A stretch of 64,000 nt of DNA from Mangrovibacterium diazotrophicum (GCF_003610535.1 NZ_RAPN01000001.1:2157320-2221319); one strand, 5' to 3'; counted from the first letter of the stretch, positions 14,845 through 24,496 are shown. The notes: generated from the sequence alone by a model not told the origin. Program-made: numbers and translations.

Positions 14845-15930
14845 ATGACAGAGGCAAAAAAAGTCAGTTTGGTTTTAGAAGACGGAACCCGTTTCGAGGG
14901 CGTATCTTTCGGATATGAGAAGTCGGTTGCTGGCGAGGTAGTTTTTTACACTGCAATGACCGGTTATCCAGAAAGTTTAACAGATCCTTCATATACGGGA
15001 CAGATCCTGGTATCTACCTTCCCGTTGATCGGGAACTACGGAGTACCTTCTGATGAACTCAAGAACAACATCAACGAGTTCTACGAGTCTAACAAAGTGC
15101 ACATTAGTGGTCTAATCATCTCCGATTATTCTGCCGAGTACAGTCACTGGAATGCCATTAAAAGCCTTGGCGACTGGTTGAAAGAATCCAACGTTCCGGG
15201 GATTTACGGTATCGACACACGTGCATTGACCAAAATACTTCGCGTAAAAGGTTCCATGTTGGGCAAAATTGAATTTGAAGATGACGCAATTGAATTTTAT
15301 GACCCGAATGCTGAAAACCTGGTAGCTGTAGCCAGCACAAAAGAAAAAGAAGTATACGGCGACGGAGAACACAAAGTGGTGTTGGTAGACTGTGGTGTGA
15401 AAAATAACATCATCCGCTGCCTGCTGAACCGCAATGCAACTGTGATCCGCGTGCCTTGGGACTACGATTTCACCCAGGAAGAATACGACGGCGTTTTCTT
15501 ATCAAACGGACCTGGCGACCCTGCCAAATGCGGAACCACTGTTGAAAACATCCGCAAAGCTATCGCCATGGAAAAACCAATCATGGGTATCTGCCTGGGC
15601 AACCAATTGCTCGCCCGTGCTGCCGGAGCCGAAACTTACAAACTGAAATTCGGACACCGCAGCCACAACCAACCTGTATTACTAAACGGAACTGATCGCT
15701 GCTTTATCACCTCTCAAAACCACGGCTATGCCGTTGCTCCGGACTCCCTTCCTGCCGACTGGGAACCGATGTTTATCAATGTTAACGACGACACCAACGA
15801 AGGTATTCGCCACAAAACGAAACCTTTCTTCTCTACACAATTCCACCCGGAGGCCTGCAGTGGCCCGGTTGACACGGAATATCTGTTTGACGAATTCATC
15901 GAAAACATTGTAAAATTCAAAAAGGGCTAA
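14845..15930 (+). CDS. carA: Carbamoyl-phosphate synthase small subunit
   Basis: A 361-residue glutamine amidotransferase subunit that passes ammonia to CarB. The N-terminal CPSase small-subunit domain includes LVLEDGTRFEGVSFGYEKS and YTAMTGYPESLTDPSYTGQI. The class-I GATase domain carries the nucleophile Cys in IMGICLGNQLLARA and the catalytic His-Glu in FHPEACSGP. Carbamoyl phosphate feeds arginine (ArgF') and pyrimidines (pyrE is also in this window). The start at 14845 follows the leader stop by 2 nt, which suggests translational coupling to the leader. carB begins 45 nt later. Confidence 0.96.
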   Translation: MTEAKKVSLVLEDGTRFEGVSFGYEKSVAGEVVFYTAMTGYPESLTDPSYTGQILVSTFPLIGNYGVPSDELKNNINEFYESNKVHISGLIISDYSAEYSHWNAIKSLGDWLKESNVPGIYGIDTRALTKILRVKGSMLGKIEFEDDAIEFYDPNAENLVAVASTKEKEVYGDGEHKVVLVDCGVKNNIIRCLLNRNATVIRVPWDYDFTQEEYDGVFLSNGPGDPAKCGTTVENIRKAIAMEKPIMGICLGNQLLARAAGAETYKLKFGHRSHNQPVLLNGTDRCFITSQNHGYAVAPDSLPADWEPMFINVNDDTNEGIRHKTKPFFSTQFHPEACSGPVDTEYLFDEFIENIVKFKKG

Positions 15931-15975
15931 CAAAATATCTCAAACCAGAGAAAAAGGAGCACAAACATTAAAATT

Positions 15976-18900
15976 ATGGTACGTTTAAACACAAGTATAA
16001 AGAAAGCAATTGTTCTGGGGTCGGGTGCCCTCAAAATTGGTGAAGCCGGCGAGTTCGACTACTCCGGTTCACAGGCACTGAAAGCCTTAAAAGAAGAAGG
16101 CGTTGAAACCATTCTGATTAACCCGAACATTGCCACAATCCAAACTTCGGAAGAAATTGCCGACAAAATTTATTTCCTTCCGGTTACGGCTTACTTTGTT
16201 GAGCAGGTCATCAAGAAAGAAAACCCGGATGGAATTTTGCTGGCATTCGGTGGTCAAACAGCACTGAACTGCGGTGTTGACTTATTCCGCCAGGGAATTC
16301 TCGAAAAATACAACATCCAGGTTGTAGGTACTCCGGTACAAAGTATCATCGACACCGAAGACCGCGAAATCTTTGCCGGCATCCTGAAAGAAATCGATGT
16401 ACTGACACCACGCAGTATCGCCTGTACAAACATGGCCGAAGGTAGAGCAGCCGCTGAAAAACTGGGCTTCCCGATCATCGTCCGCGCAGCCTACACATTG
16501 GGTGGTTTAGGTAGCGGTTTCTGCAGTAACGAAAAAGAATTGGACAAACTGCTTGCAAGCGCATTCTCTTACTCTCCGCAGGTGTTGGTTGAGGAATCGC
16601 TTAAAGGGTGGAAAGAAGTTGAATACGAAGTTGTTCGTGACAAGTACGACAACTGTATCACTGTGTGTAACATGGAAAACTTCGACCCGCTAGGTATACA
16701 CACAGGTGAGTCAATCGTTATTGCACCGTCTCAAACCCTTTCAAACTCAGAATACCACAAACTTCGTCAAATCGCTATTAAAATTATTCGCCGCATCGGT
16801 GTAGTTGGTGAGTGTAACGTACAGTTCACGCTCGATCCCCACTCGGAAGACTACCGTGTGATTGAGGTGAATGCCCGTCTGTCCCGTTCATCAGCCCTGG
16901 CGTCAAAAGCAACCGGCTATCCGCTGGCCTTTGTAGCAGCCAAATTAGGTTTGGGCTACGGTTTGCACGAGCTGAAAAACTCGGTTACCAAAGTAACCAC
17001 AGCTTGTTTCGAGCCTGCACTGGACTACGTGGTTTGTAAAATTCCACGTTGGGACTTGAATAAATTCAGCGGCGTATCCAAAAACCTGGGTAGCTCCATG
17101 AAATCAGTTGGTGAGATCATGTCCATCGGCCGCAGCTTCGAGGAAGCCATCCAAAAAGGTATCCGGATGGTCGGCTTGGGCATGCACGGTTTCGTTGCTA
17201 ACAAAGAAGAAATCACCATCGACGAGATTGATGAAGAATTGGTAAACCCGACTGACCGACGCATCTTCGCGATTGCAGCGGCCTTTGCGAAAGGTTACAC
17301 CGTTGATCAAATCCACGAGAAAACAAAAATCGATCGTTGGTTCCTGCAAAAGCTGAAGAACATCGATACGCTGAAAAATACACTGAGCACCAAATCGACT
17401 ATTGAAGAACTGGACGACACCTTGTTGTTGGATGCCAAAAAAGCCGGGTTCTCCGATTTCCAGATTGCTCGTTTGGTTTTGGACTGCCCGAACAAAGAAA
17501 TCAACGACGGACTGTTGAAAGTTCGTGCTTACCGGAAAGCCAAAAACATCACCCCATTTGTGAAGCAAATTGACACATTGGCCGGTGAATACCCTGCTCA
17601 AACCAACTACCTGTATTTGACTTACCATGGAACAGAACATGATGTTGAATTCACGCAAGACGACAAATCAGTTGTTGTTTTGGGATCAGGTGCCTACCGA
17701 ATCGGTAGCTCGGTTGAGTTCGACTGGTGTTCAGTGAACGCAATCAACACCATCCGCAAGGAAGGTCACCGCGCAATCATGATCAACTACAACCCGGAAA
17801 CTGTAAGTACCGACTACGATACTTGCGACCGACTGTACTTTGACGAGCTGACTTTCGAGCGCGTAATGGACATCTATGAAATGGAGAATCCGAAAGGGGT
17901 AATCGTTTCGGTGGGTGGACAGATTCCGAACAACCTGGCGATGAAACTGTACAAGCAGGAAGTTCCAATCCTGGGTACTTCGGCTCTGAAAATTGACAAC
18001 GCAGAAGACCGCAAAAAATTCAGCGCCCTGTTGGATGAAATCGGGGTTGACCAGCCTCGCTGGAGCGAACTGACCAGCATAGACGATATCTACAAGTTTA
18101 TCGAAACTGTAGGCTATCCGGTGTTGATCCGTCCTTCGTATGTACTTTCAGGTGCTGCCATGAACGTGGTATCGAACCCGGATCAGCTGGAGCACTTCCT
18201 GCAAATGGCTGCTGATGTTTCGAAAGAACACCCGGTTGTAGTGACCGAGTTCATCGAGCAAGCTAAAGAAATTGAAATTGACGCCGTAGCCGATAAAGGT
18301 GAAATGGTTGCCTACGCAATCTCGGAACACGTTGAATTCGCCGGTGTACACTCCGGTGATGCCACCATCGTATTCCCACCGCAAAAACTTTATGTCGAAA
18401 CGATCCGCCGCATCAAGAAGATTTCGCGCGAGATCGCCAAAGCTCTGGAGATTTCAGGTCCGTTCAACATGCAGTTCCTGGCAAAAGATAACGACATTAA
18501 AGTAATTGAGTGTAACCTGCGTGCTTCGCGAAGCTTCCCATTCGTTTCGAAAGTAATGAAGATCAACCTGATTGAAATTGCAACGAAAGTAATGATGGGC
18601 GCGCCTTACACCAAACCGGACAAATCGCTGTTCGAACTGGATTACGTAGGCGTGAAAGCACCGCAATTCTCCTTCCACCGTCTGTTGAATGCCGACCCTG
18701 TTTTGGGTGTCGACATGTCATCTACCGGGGAGGTGGCCTGTATCGGCGAAAACTTCTACGAAGCCATTCTGAAGTCGATGCTTTCAGTAGGATACAAATT
18801 CCCTGAAAAGAACGTGCTAATCTCTTCGGGCCAGGCCCGCTCGAAACTGGAATTGCTGAATAGCGCCCGCATGTTGCAGGATCGCGGATTCAACATTTAC

Positions 18901-19215
18901 GCCACAGAAGGCACGCACCGCTTCCTGCGCGAAAATAAAGTAGACTCGACCATGTTGCACTGGCCGGACGAAGAAGATCTTCAGCCAAACACAATCGACT
19001 ACCTGCGCGACAAAAAGATCGACCTGGTTGTGAATATCCCGAAAAACTATTCGAAACGGGAATTGAGCAACGGTTACAAAATCCGTCGTGCCTCAATCGA
19101 CTACAACATTCCGTTGATTACAAACGCCCGCGTAGCAAGTGCATTTATCTACGCTGTTTGCAAATACAAAATTGACGATATCGCTATCAAAGCCTGGGAA
19201 GAATACAAATCGTAA
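15976..19215 (+). CDS. carB: Carbamoyl-phosphate synthase large subunit
   Basis: A 1079-residue, full-length CarB. Two homologous ATP-grasp halves are visible: the first begins KAIVLGSGALKIGEAGEFDYSG and the second VVVLGSGAYRIGSSVEFDW near residue 560. The C-terminal roughly 140 residues (from about 940, ISSGQARSKLELLNSARML) form the MGS-like allosteric domain that binds UMP or ornithine in relatives. The enzyme makes carbamoyl phosphate from bicarbonate, ammonia and two ATP. It is the second gene of the carAB operon and ends in a clear terminator. Confidence 0.97.
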   Translation: MVRLNTSIKKAIVLGSGALKIGEAGEFDYSGSQALKALKEEGVETILINPNIATIQTSEEIADKIYFLPVTAYFVEQVIKKENPDGILLAFGGQTALNCGVDLFRQGILEKYNIQVVGTPVQSIIDTEDREIFAGILKEIDVLTPRSIACTNMAEGRAAAEKLGFPIIVRAAYTLGGLGSGFCSNEKELDKLLASAFSYSPQVLVEESLKGWKEVEYEVVRDKYDNCITVCNMENFDPLGIHTGESIVIAPSQTLSNSEYHKLRQIAIKIIRRIGVVGECNVQFTLDPHSEDYRVIEVNARLSRSSALASKATGYPLAFVAAKLGLGYGLHELKNSVTKVTTACFEPALDYVVCKIPRWDLNKFSGVSKNLGSSMKSVGEIMSIGRSFEEAIQKGIRMVGLGMHGFVANKEEITIDEIDEELVNPTDRRIFAIAAAFAKGYTVDQIHEKTKIDRWFLQKLKNIDTLKNTLSTKSTIEELDDTLLLDAKKAGFSDFQIARLVLDCPNKEINDGLLKVRAYRKAKNITPFVKQIDTLAGEYPAQTNYLYLTYHGTEHDVEFTQDDKSVVVLGSGAYRIGSSVEFDWCSVNAINTIRKEGHRAIMINYNPETVSTDYDTCDRLYFDELTFERVMDIYEMENPKGVIVSVGGQIPNNLAMKLYKQEVPILGTSALKIDNAEDRKKFSALLDEIGVDQPRWSELTSIDDIYKFIETVGYPVLIRPSYVLSGAAMNVVSNPDQLEHFLQMAADVSKEHPVVVTEFIEQAKEIEIDAVADKGEMVAYAISEHVEFAGVHSGDATIVFPPQKLYVETIRRIKKISREIAKALEISGPFNMQFLAKDNDIKVIECNLRASRSFPFVSKVMKINLIEIATKVMMGAPYTKPDKSLFELDYVGVKAPQFSFHRLLNADPVLGVDMSSTGEVACIGENFYEAILKSMLSVGYKFPEKNVLISSGQARSKLELLNSARMLQDRGFNIYATEGTHRFLRENKVDSTMLHWPDEEDLQPNTIDYLRDKKIDLVVNIPKNYSKRELSNGYKIRRASIDYNIPLITNARVASAFIYAVCKYKIDDIAIKAWEEYKS

Positions 19216-19237
19216 ATCATCCTGACTAAAAATAATA

Positions 19238-19269
19238 AACCCGCTTCCAATTCATGGAAGCGGGTTTTT
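19238..19269. terminator. Intrinsic terminator after carB, shared with aqpZ
   Basis: CCCGCTTCCA (19240-19249) pairs exactly with TGGAAGCGGG (19255-19264); flanking AA/TT extends the stem to 12 bp, followed by TTTTT. On the minus strand the tail is TTTATTATTTTT, so it can also serve the convergent aquaporin gene. Confidence 0.88.
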
Positions 19270-19286
19270 CGCTATTATTTAACCCA

Positions 19287-19973
19287 TTATTCATGTACCG
19301 GCGAAAGGTATTTATATACCAATCCTGCCAAAATCGCTCCAATTATGGGGGCCAGCCAGAACAACCAAAGTTGCCCCAAAGCCCAGTCGCCGACAAACAA
19401 AGCCTGGCTCGTACTACGAGCAGGGTTTACCGAAGTATTTGTCACCGGGATCGAAATCAAGTGAATCAAAGTCAAGGCCAAACCAATGGCGATGCCCGCA
19501 AAACCTGCAGGAGCTTTGGGATGTGTTGCACCAAGAATCACGATTAAGAAAATGAAGGTCATCACTACCTCGCACACGAAACCAGACAGCAAGCTGTAAC
19601 CACCCGGAGAATGCTCACCATAGCCATTCGCGGCAAATCCACCCAATTCAAAACCCGGTTTCCCGCTTGCAATCGTATACAAAACAGCCGCCGCTGCAAT
19701 ACCACCTAAAACCTGGGCAATAATGTACGGGATCAGGTCTTTCCCGTCAAACCGACCGCCAATCCACAGCCCTACCGACACCGCCGGATTCAAGTGGCAC
19801 CCGGAAATGTGTCCGATTGCATACGCCATTGTCAAAACTGTTAAACCAAACGCTAAAGCTACACCAGCAAAACCAATTCCCAATTCGGGGAAAGCGGCGG
19901 CTAACACGGCACTACCGCAACCACCCAGAACCAACCAAAAGGTTCCGATAAACTCGGCAACAAGTTTTTTCAT
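19287..19973 (-). CDS. aqpZ: Aquaporin Z
   Basis: A 228-residue inner-membrane water channel with six membrane segments. Both half-helix signatures are present: [11 protein letters not shown] near residue 60 and [14 protein letters not shown] near residue 185. The N-terminus [24 protein letters not shown] and the small residues around the selectivity region match AqpZ rather than the glycerol facilitator. Monocistronic; it ends against the carB terminator. Its upstream region (19974-20218) has no clear promoter match on either strand. Confidence 0.93.
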   Translation of the reverse strand: MKKLVAEFIGTFWLVLGGCGSAVLAAAFPELGIGFAGVALAFGLTVLTMAYAIGHISGCHLNPAVSVGLWIGGRFDGKDLIPYIIAQVLGGIAAAAVLYTIASGKPGFELGGFAANGYGEHSPGGYSLLSGFVCEVVMTFIFLIVILGATHPKAPAGFAGIAIGLALTLIHLISIPVTNTSVNPARSTSQALFVGDWALGQLWLFWLAPIIGAILAGLVYKYLSPVHE

Positions 19974-20218
19974 GTTTAAATTTTTAAAGAGGATTAAGGA
20001 AATGATTCATAGAATAATATGAAAAGGTAAATATGAGATGAGATTCTTCAAATTACGACATCTATCTGACATATAAAAGATCCTGTACGTAAAACACGAA
20101 AATTAATTCGACAACAAACTCCCGAAAAATGATTTAAACATTACTTTTCAGTTTTTACAACAATTGATTAACTGTAGAATGAGTATTTTGCAGGCCCATT
20201 TATATCAAACATTTAGCT

Positions 20219-20788
20219 ATGAAGCGGATTGTTACTTATTTCATGCAAGGCCTTGTTTTCGTGGCACCTCTGGCCATCACGATATACATTATTTTTGTGA
20301 TTTTCGATTTCATTGACGGCCTGCTTCGCGACCTGCTCGCCTCGTGGACCGGTCATATTGTGCCAGGACTTGGCCTTTTGATTATCCTGGTTCTACTCAC
20401 GCTGCTCGGTCTGCTGGGGGAATACATTGTCTTCAACCCTTTCAAGCGAATTTGGGAGCGTCTGCTTAACCGGGCTCCTCTACTAAAGGTGATCTACTCC
20501 TCATTGGTTGACTTGTTTTCGGCCTTCGTTGGCAAAGAAAAAAAGTTCAACAAACCGGTGCTCGTTTGTATTAACAAAGAGAACAAACTATGGAAAATCG
20601 GCTTCCTGACGCAAAAAAGCATGGAAGAACTGAACATGCCGGGCATGGTTGCCGTTTATTTCCCACACTCGTACAACTTCTCCGGCGAACTGTTTATGGT
20701 TGAAACATCTGCCGTTCAGAAATTGGACATGCCACCGGCCGAAGCGATGAAATTCGTGGTGTCGGGCGGTGTAACCCGGGTGAACTAA
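20219..20788 (+). CDS. DUF502 family membrane protein
   Basis: A 189-residue protein of the DUF502 family. It starts with two adjacent hydrophobic segments (TYFMQGLVFVAPLAITIYII and VPGLGLLIILVLLTLLGLLG), followed by NRAPLLKVIYSSLVDLFSAFVG, the conserved signature, and a soluble C-terminal domain of beta strands ending VSGGVTRVN. The biochemical role is unknown. It probably sits in one operon with the TerC gene 40 nt downstream. Confidence 0.85.
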   Translation: MKRIVTYFMQGLVFVAPLAITIYIIFVIFDFIDGLLRDLLASWTGHIVPGLGLLIILVLLTLLGLLGEYIVFNPFKRIWERLLNRAPLLKVIYSSLVDLFSAFVGKEKKFNKPVLVCINKENKLWKIGFLTQKSMEELNMPGMVAVYFPHSYNFSGELFMVETSAVQKLDMPPAEAMKFVVSGGVTRVN

Positions 20789-20828
20789 AAGGCTTATTTC
20801 GACCAGATAAACGAAACTAAATAGAAGA

Positions 20829-21881
20829 ATGATTGCTCCGGAACTGTTACTCATGGCGGGTTTTCTCGTCCTTATTGTGGTTGTGTTGATGATCGACCTA
20901 TTGTGGGTTGGTCGTAACTCGCATGTCGTATCGGCCAAAGAAGCGTTTATTTGGTCTGGCGTGTGGATTGGGCTTGCGTTGCTATTCTACCTGTTCCTGC
21001 ATCAATGGGGACATTTGCTCCACGGAATCAACAGCCCGGAGAAACTGGCGGTGGTGCAGCAAAAATTTGCGCCCGGTCTGCGGTTTAAAACTTCCGGCTT
21101 CGAAAGTATGCTGCAGGAATACCGCAACTACATGTCGTTAACCTACATTACTGGTTATTTTATCGAAAAGACACTGTCGGTCGACAATATCTTTGTGATC
21201 CTGCTCATCCTGCGCGGCTTTTCTGTTCCGCTCGAGAACTACAAAACAGTTTTGTTCTGGGGTGTACTGGGAGCAGTAGTGCTCCGCTTCATTTTCATTT
21301 TTGCAGGTGCCGCTTTGATTCACCAGTTCGAATGGATTTTGCTGATTTTTGGCGGGTTCCTGGTCTTTCAAGGTGGAAAAATCCTCTTTCAAAGGGAAGA
21401 GGAAACCAAAGACCCGCATGATTACGCCATTGTCAGATATCTCTCGCGGCATTTCAACATTTCCAAGGAATACCACAGCAACAAATTTTGGCTGCGCCTG
21501 GATGGACGCCTATTCCTAACACCGCTATGCGTAGTCTTGGTGCTCATTGAATTCACCGACCTACTTTTTGCAATGGATTCCATACCCGCAGTATTCTCCA
21601 TTTCACTCGATCCGTTTGTTGTGTTTTTCTCCAACATTTTTGCCATCATCGGGCTGCGCGCACTCTTCTTTTTAATTGCCAACATGGTCGACAAATTCCG
21701 TTTCCTCAACTATGGGGTCAGCATCCTGCTAATCTTCGTGGGGCTCAAACTATTGTTCCACACGCACCTCGACTCCATCGGTTTCAAACCGGCCTATTCA
21801 CTTTTGTTTATCGGCTTGGTTTTAATTGGTAGCGTTTTATTGTCAGTCCTTATTAAACCCCGCGAAACCATGACTGATTAG
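20829..21881 (+). CDS. TerC/Alx family integral membrane protein
   Basis: A 350-residue multi-pass protein of the TerC family, whose characterised members export manganese or similar cations. The two intramembrane acidic motifs are clear: FIEKTLSVDNIFVILLILR near residue 112 and FTDLLFAMDSIPAVFSISLD near residue 241. GVLGAVVLRFIFIFAGAALI is the conserved third segment. A roughly 45-residue loop between the first two helices and FEWILLIFGGFLVFQGGK are normal for the larger Alx-like branch. Metal specificity is inferred from family only. Confidence 0.88.
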   Translation: MIAPELLLMAGFLVLIVVVLMIDLLWVGRNSHVVSAKEAFIWSGVWIGLALLFYLFLHQWGHLLHGINSPEKLAVVQQKFAPGLRFKTSGFESMLQEYRNYMSLTYITGYFIEKTLSVDNIFVILLILRGFSVPLENYKTVLFWGVLGAVVLRFIFIFAGAALIHQFEWILLIFGGFLVFQGGKILFQREEETKDPHDYAIVRYLSRHFNISKEYHSNKFWLRLDGRLFLTPLCVVLVLIEFTDLLFAMDSIPAVFSISLDPFVVFFSNIFAIIGLRALFFLIANMVDKFRFLNYGVSILLIFVGLKLLFHTHLDSIGFKPAYSLLFIGLVLIGSVLLSVLIKPRETMTD

Positions 21882-21920
21882 GACGAAACTATTCAAAAAA
21901 TACTAGTGAAACATGAATAA

Positions 21921-22015
21921 AGAGTAGCAACAAGTAGAAAGCCGCACGCTGCAAGATTACATAGGATTGTTTAGAGCTTGGGGCTTGGAACCCAAAACTC
22001 GAAACTCTAAACATG
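21921..22015. repeat. Patterned spacer between terC and the ABC exporter
   Basis: GTTTAGAG (21969-21976) and CTCTAAAC (22005-22012) form an exact inverted repeat. Between them run drifting words CTTGGGGCTTGGAACCC and AAAACTCGAAACTC; just upstream are AGAGTAGCAACAAGTAGAAAG and CACGCTGCAAG. No ORF and no terminator-like T-run. Same style as the four other spacers. Confidence 0.55.
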
Positions 22016-22070
22016 TCAACACTTCAACAATCCTCCTCTTACCTGTTTTTTCCGGCAATTGACCGATTGC

Positions 22071-22103
22071 TTTAGGCTGAAAGAATTCGTTTTCTTAAAT
22101 TTG
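22071..22103 (+). promoter_or_regulatory. Candidate promoter of the ABC exporter operon
   Basis: TAAATTTG (22096-22103) matches TAnnTTTG exactly. TTTA (22071-22074) stands at 21 nt upstream in place of TTTG. Transcription would start about 45 nt before the ATPase ATG. Confidence 0.4.
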
Positions 22104-22157
22104 GATTTCATCATGAAAATTCTGTTTTCAAAATAGATTAAATTCAAACTCACACTT

Positions 22158-23084
22158 ATGGAATTGTTCAAGGCAACAGAGGTTGTTAAAGACTATGCCG
22201 GTCACCGGGCACTTGATCATGTCAGCATCTCGGTCGAGGAAGGAACGGTTTTCGGGCTTTTAGGTCCGAACGGGGCAGGAAAAACAACCCTGATTCGAAT
22301 CATCAACCAAATCACTGCTCCCGATTCAGGCGAAGTGTATTTTATGGGGCGAAAAACGAAGTCGACCGACATTCAATACATCGGCTACCTACCCGAAGAA
22401 CGCGGACTTTATAAAAAAATGAAAGTCGGCGAACAGGCTTTGTACCTCGCTCAGTTGAAGGGGATGAAAAAACAAGATGCCTTGCGCAATCTCAAGAAGT
22501 GGTTCGAGAAGTTTGAAATACAACCGTGGTGGAACAAGAAAGTAGAAGAGCTTTCGAAAGGGATGGCGCAGAAAGTTCAATTCATTACAACAGTGATCCA
22601 CGAGCCAAAGCTTCTAATTTTCGACGAACCCTTCAGCGGATTCGATCCCATCAATACGAAGCTTCTGAAAAATGAAATCCTCAACCTGAAAGAGCAAGGA
22701 GCAACAATCATCTTTTCAACCCATAACATGGCCTCTGTGGAAGAAGTTTGTGACCACATTGCTTTGATCAACAAATCGAAAAAAATTCTGGACGGCAATA
22801 TTTACGATATCAAAGAACAATACAAGCTCGGCATTTACGAGATTGAAACGCCTGAGCTAACACCGGTGAATCCGCTTTTCGCGGGTAATGGATTTGAACT
22901 GCTGGAACAGGAAATTAAAGGCAACCGCCAGCGAATCATGTTCCGCAAAGCCGATGGAGAAAGCAACCGGGAGGTCCTGCAGAAATTAACCTCGAATTTG
23001 GAGATTTCTGCCTTCCGTGAAGTTATCCCGAGCATGAACGAAGTATTTATTCAAGTTGTAGAACAAGCCAACCAAACGAAATAG
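22158..23084 (+). CDS. ABC transporter ATP-binding protein (NatA-like)
   Basis: A 308-residue ATPase of the ABC-2 exporter class. Walker A is LLGPNGAGKTTLIRI near residue 35; the signature is VEELSKGMAQKVQF; Walker B is KLLIFDEPFSGFDP, with the H-loop in FSTHNM. The C-terminal roughly 75 residues form the DUF4162-like extension usual in NatA-type proteins. Two nt separate it from the permease gene, so the pair forms one transporter. The substrate is not predictable; relatives export sodium, drugs or lipids. Confidence 0.93.
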   Translation: MELFKATEVVKDYAGHRALDHVSISVEEGTVFGLLGPNGAGKTTLIRIINQITAPDSGEVYFMGRKTKSTDIQYIGYLPEERGLYKKMKVGEQALYLAQLKGMKKQDALRNLKKWFEKFEIQPWWNKKVEELSKGMAQKVQFITTVIHEPKLLIFDEPFSGFDPINTKLLKNEILNLKEQGATIIFSTHNMASVEEVCDHIALINKSKKILDGNIYDIKEQYKLGIYEIETPELTPVNPLFAGNGFELLEQEIKGNRQRIMFRKADGESNREVLQKLTSNLEISAFREVIPSMNEVFIQVVEQANQTK

Positions 23085-23086
23085 CC

Positions 23087-24433
23087 ATGAACAAATCACT
23101 GCTCATTTTAAAGCGCGAATACCTCACCCGCGTTCGAAAAAAGTCATTTATTATTATGACTTTGTTGTTCCCTTTTTTAATGGCTGCGATGACGATTTTA
23201 CCAGCCTGGCTTGCCATGCAGGATGATAAAGAAGAACGCACCATCGCCGTTTACGATGCTACCGGCATTTTCCTCGGACGGTTGGACGGAAACGAATACA
23301 CCAAGTTTCATTATATGCCCGAAGAGGAATACCAAAAGGCAAAATCCGACATCAAGGGCAGTCCCTATTACGCCGTTCTGTTTATTCCCCCCAATATCCT
23401 GAGCTCAAACCGGGCACAGTTATTCTCGGACAAACAGGTTACCATTGATGTAAAATCGATGATAAACGACCGATTGGAAAAACTGATTGAAAGCGACAAA
23501 AAGCAGCGTGTTATCGACGAATCCGGAATCCCTGATTTAGAGCAACAATTGGCTGCAACTCACACCAACATCAAGCTCGACACCATTAAAGTGGGCGAAA
23601 ACGGTGAGACCGCGAAGAGTTCGACCGAAATAGCAATGGGCTTGGGCTATTTGGCCGGATTCATTATTTACATGTTTGTATTAATGTACGGCATGATGGT
23701 TATGCGCGGGGTTATGGAAGAAAAAACAAACCGGATTGTTGAAGTCATCATTTCATCTGTAAAACCAATGCAGCTCATGTTTGGGAAGATTGTCGGCATT
23801 GGGTTGGTTGGCCTCACCCAGATTCTGTTCTGGCTTATCATCGGCACTGCAATCGTGACCGGAGCAAAAGCCTTTTCCGGCACCGGCCAGGTTCAAGCGA
23901 TTGAAACGAGCCAAAACCTAATGACCACGCCTGGAATAACCGCAGCGCAGCCTATGCAGGCGGAACAGCAGAATGCAGTGATGCAGGCTTTCGACTCGCT
24001 CAGCAATTTAAACCTGCCACTCATCTTCGGAAGTTTTATTTTCTACTTTTTAGGCGGATTCCTGATCTATTCTTCAATCATGGGAGCTATTGGCTCGGCT
24101 GTCGATCAGGATGAAGACTCGCAGCAACTGATGTTCCCGGTTATGCTCCCGTTAATCTTCTCCATCGTTATTTTATTCCCGGTTGTCAAGAATCCGGAAG
24201 GAGCCCTTGCTTTTTGGGCGTCCATGGTACCATTCACCTCTCCTGTCATCATGATGGTGCGTGTTCCTTTTGGAATACCAACCTGGCAATTAATCCTATC
24301 AATGAGTATTTTAGCGGCATCAATCGTGGGAGTAATCTGGATTGCAGGCAAAATTTACAGAACCGGAATCTTAATGTACGGCAAAAAACCCAACTTTAAA
24401 GAAATTATTAAATGGCTGCGATATCGAAATTAA
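23087..24433 (+). CDS. ABC-2 transporter permease (NatB-like)
   Basis: A 448-residue permease. An N-terminal helix (SFIIMTLLFPFLMAAMTILP) is followed by a periplasmic region of about 150 residues, then five or six helices from about residue 190 (MGLGYLAGFIIYMFVLMYGMM onward). EEKTNRIVEVIISSVKPMQLMFGKIVGIGLVGL is the conserved coupling region of the NatB/ABC-2 class (here cited by segments). It is the partner of the ATPase 2 nt upstream. No terminator was found directly after it; the cysK leader begins within about 60 nt. Confidence 0.92.
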   Translation: MNKSLLILKREYLTRVRKKSFIIMTLLFPFLMAAMTILPAWLAMQDDKEERTIAVYDATGIFLGRLDGNEYTKFHYMPEEEYQKAKSDIKGSPYYAVLFIPPNILSSNRAQLFSDKQVTIDVKSMINDRLEKLIESDKKQRVIDESGIPDLEQQLAATHTNIKLDTIKVGENGETAKSSTEIAMGLGYLAGFIIYMFVLMYGMMVMRGVMEEKTNRIVEVIISSVKPMQLMFGKIVGIGLVGLTQILFWLIIGTAIVTGAKAFSGTGQVQAIETSQNLMTTPGITAAQPMQAEQQNAVMQAFDSLSNLNLPLIFGSFIFYFLGGFLIYSSIMGAIGSAVDQDEDSQQLMFPVMLPLIFSIVILFPVVKNPEGALAFWASMVPFTSPVIMMVRVPFGIPTWQLILSMSILAASIVGVIWIAGKIYRTGILMYGKKPNFKEIIKWLRYRN

Positions 24434-24496
24434 TTTTTCAAAAACGTGACTATTCTCAGATTTTTTATTTATAATTGTTCCAGATAAGAAAACGAC

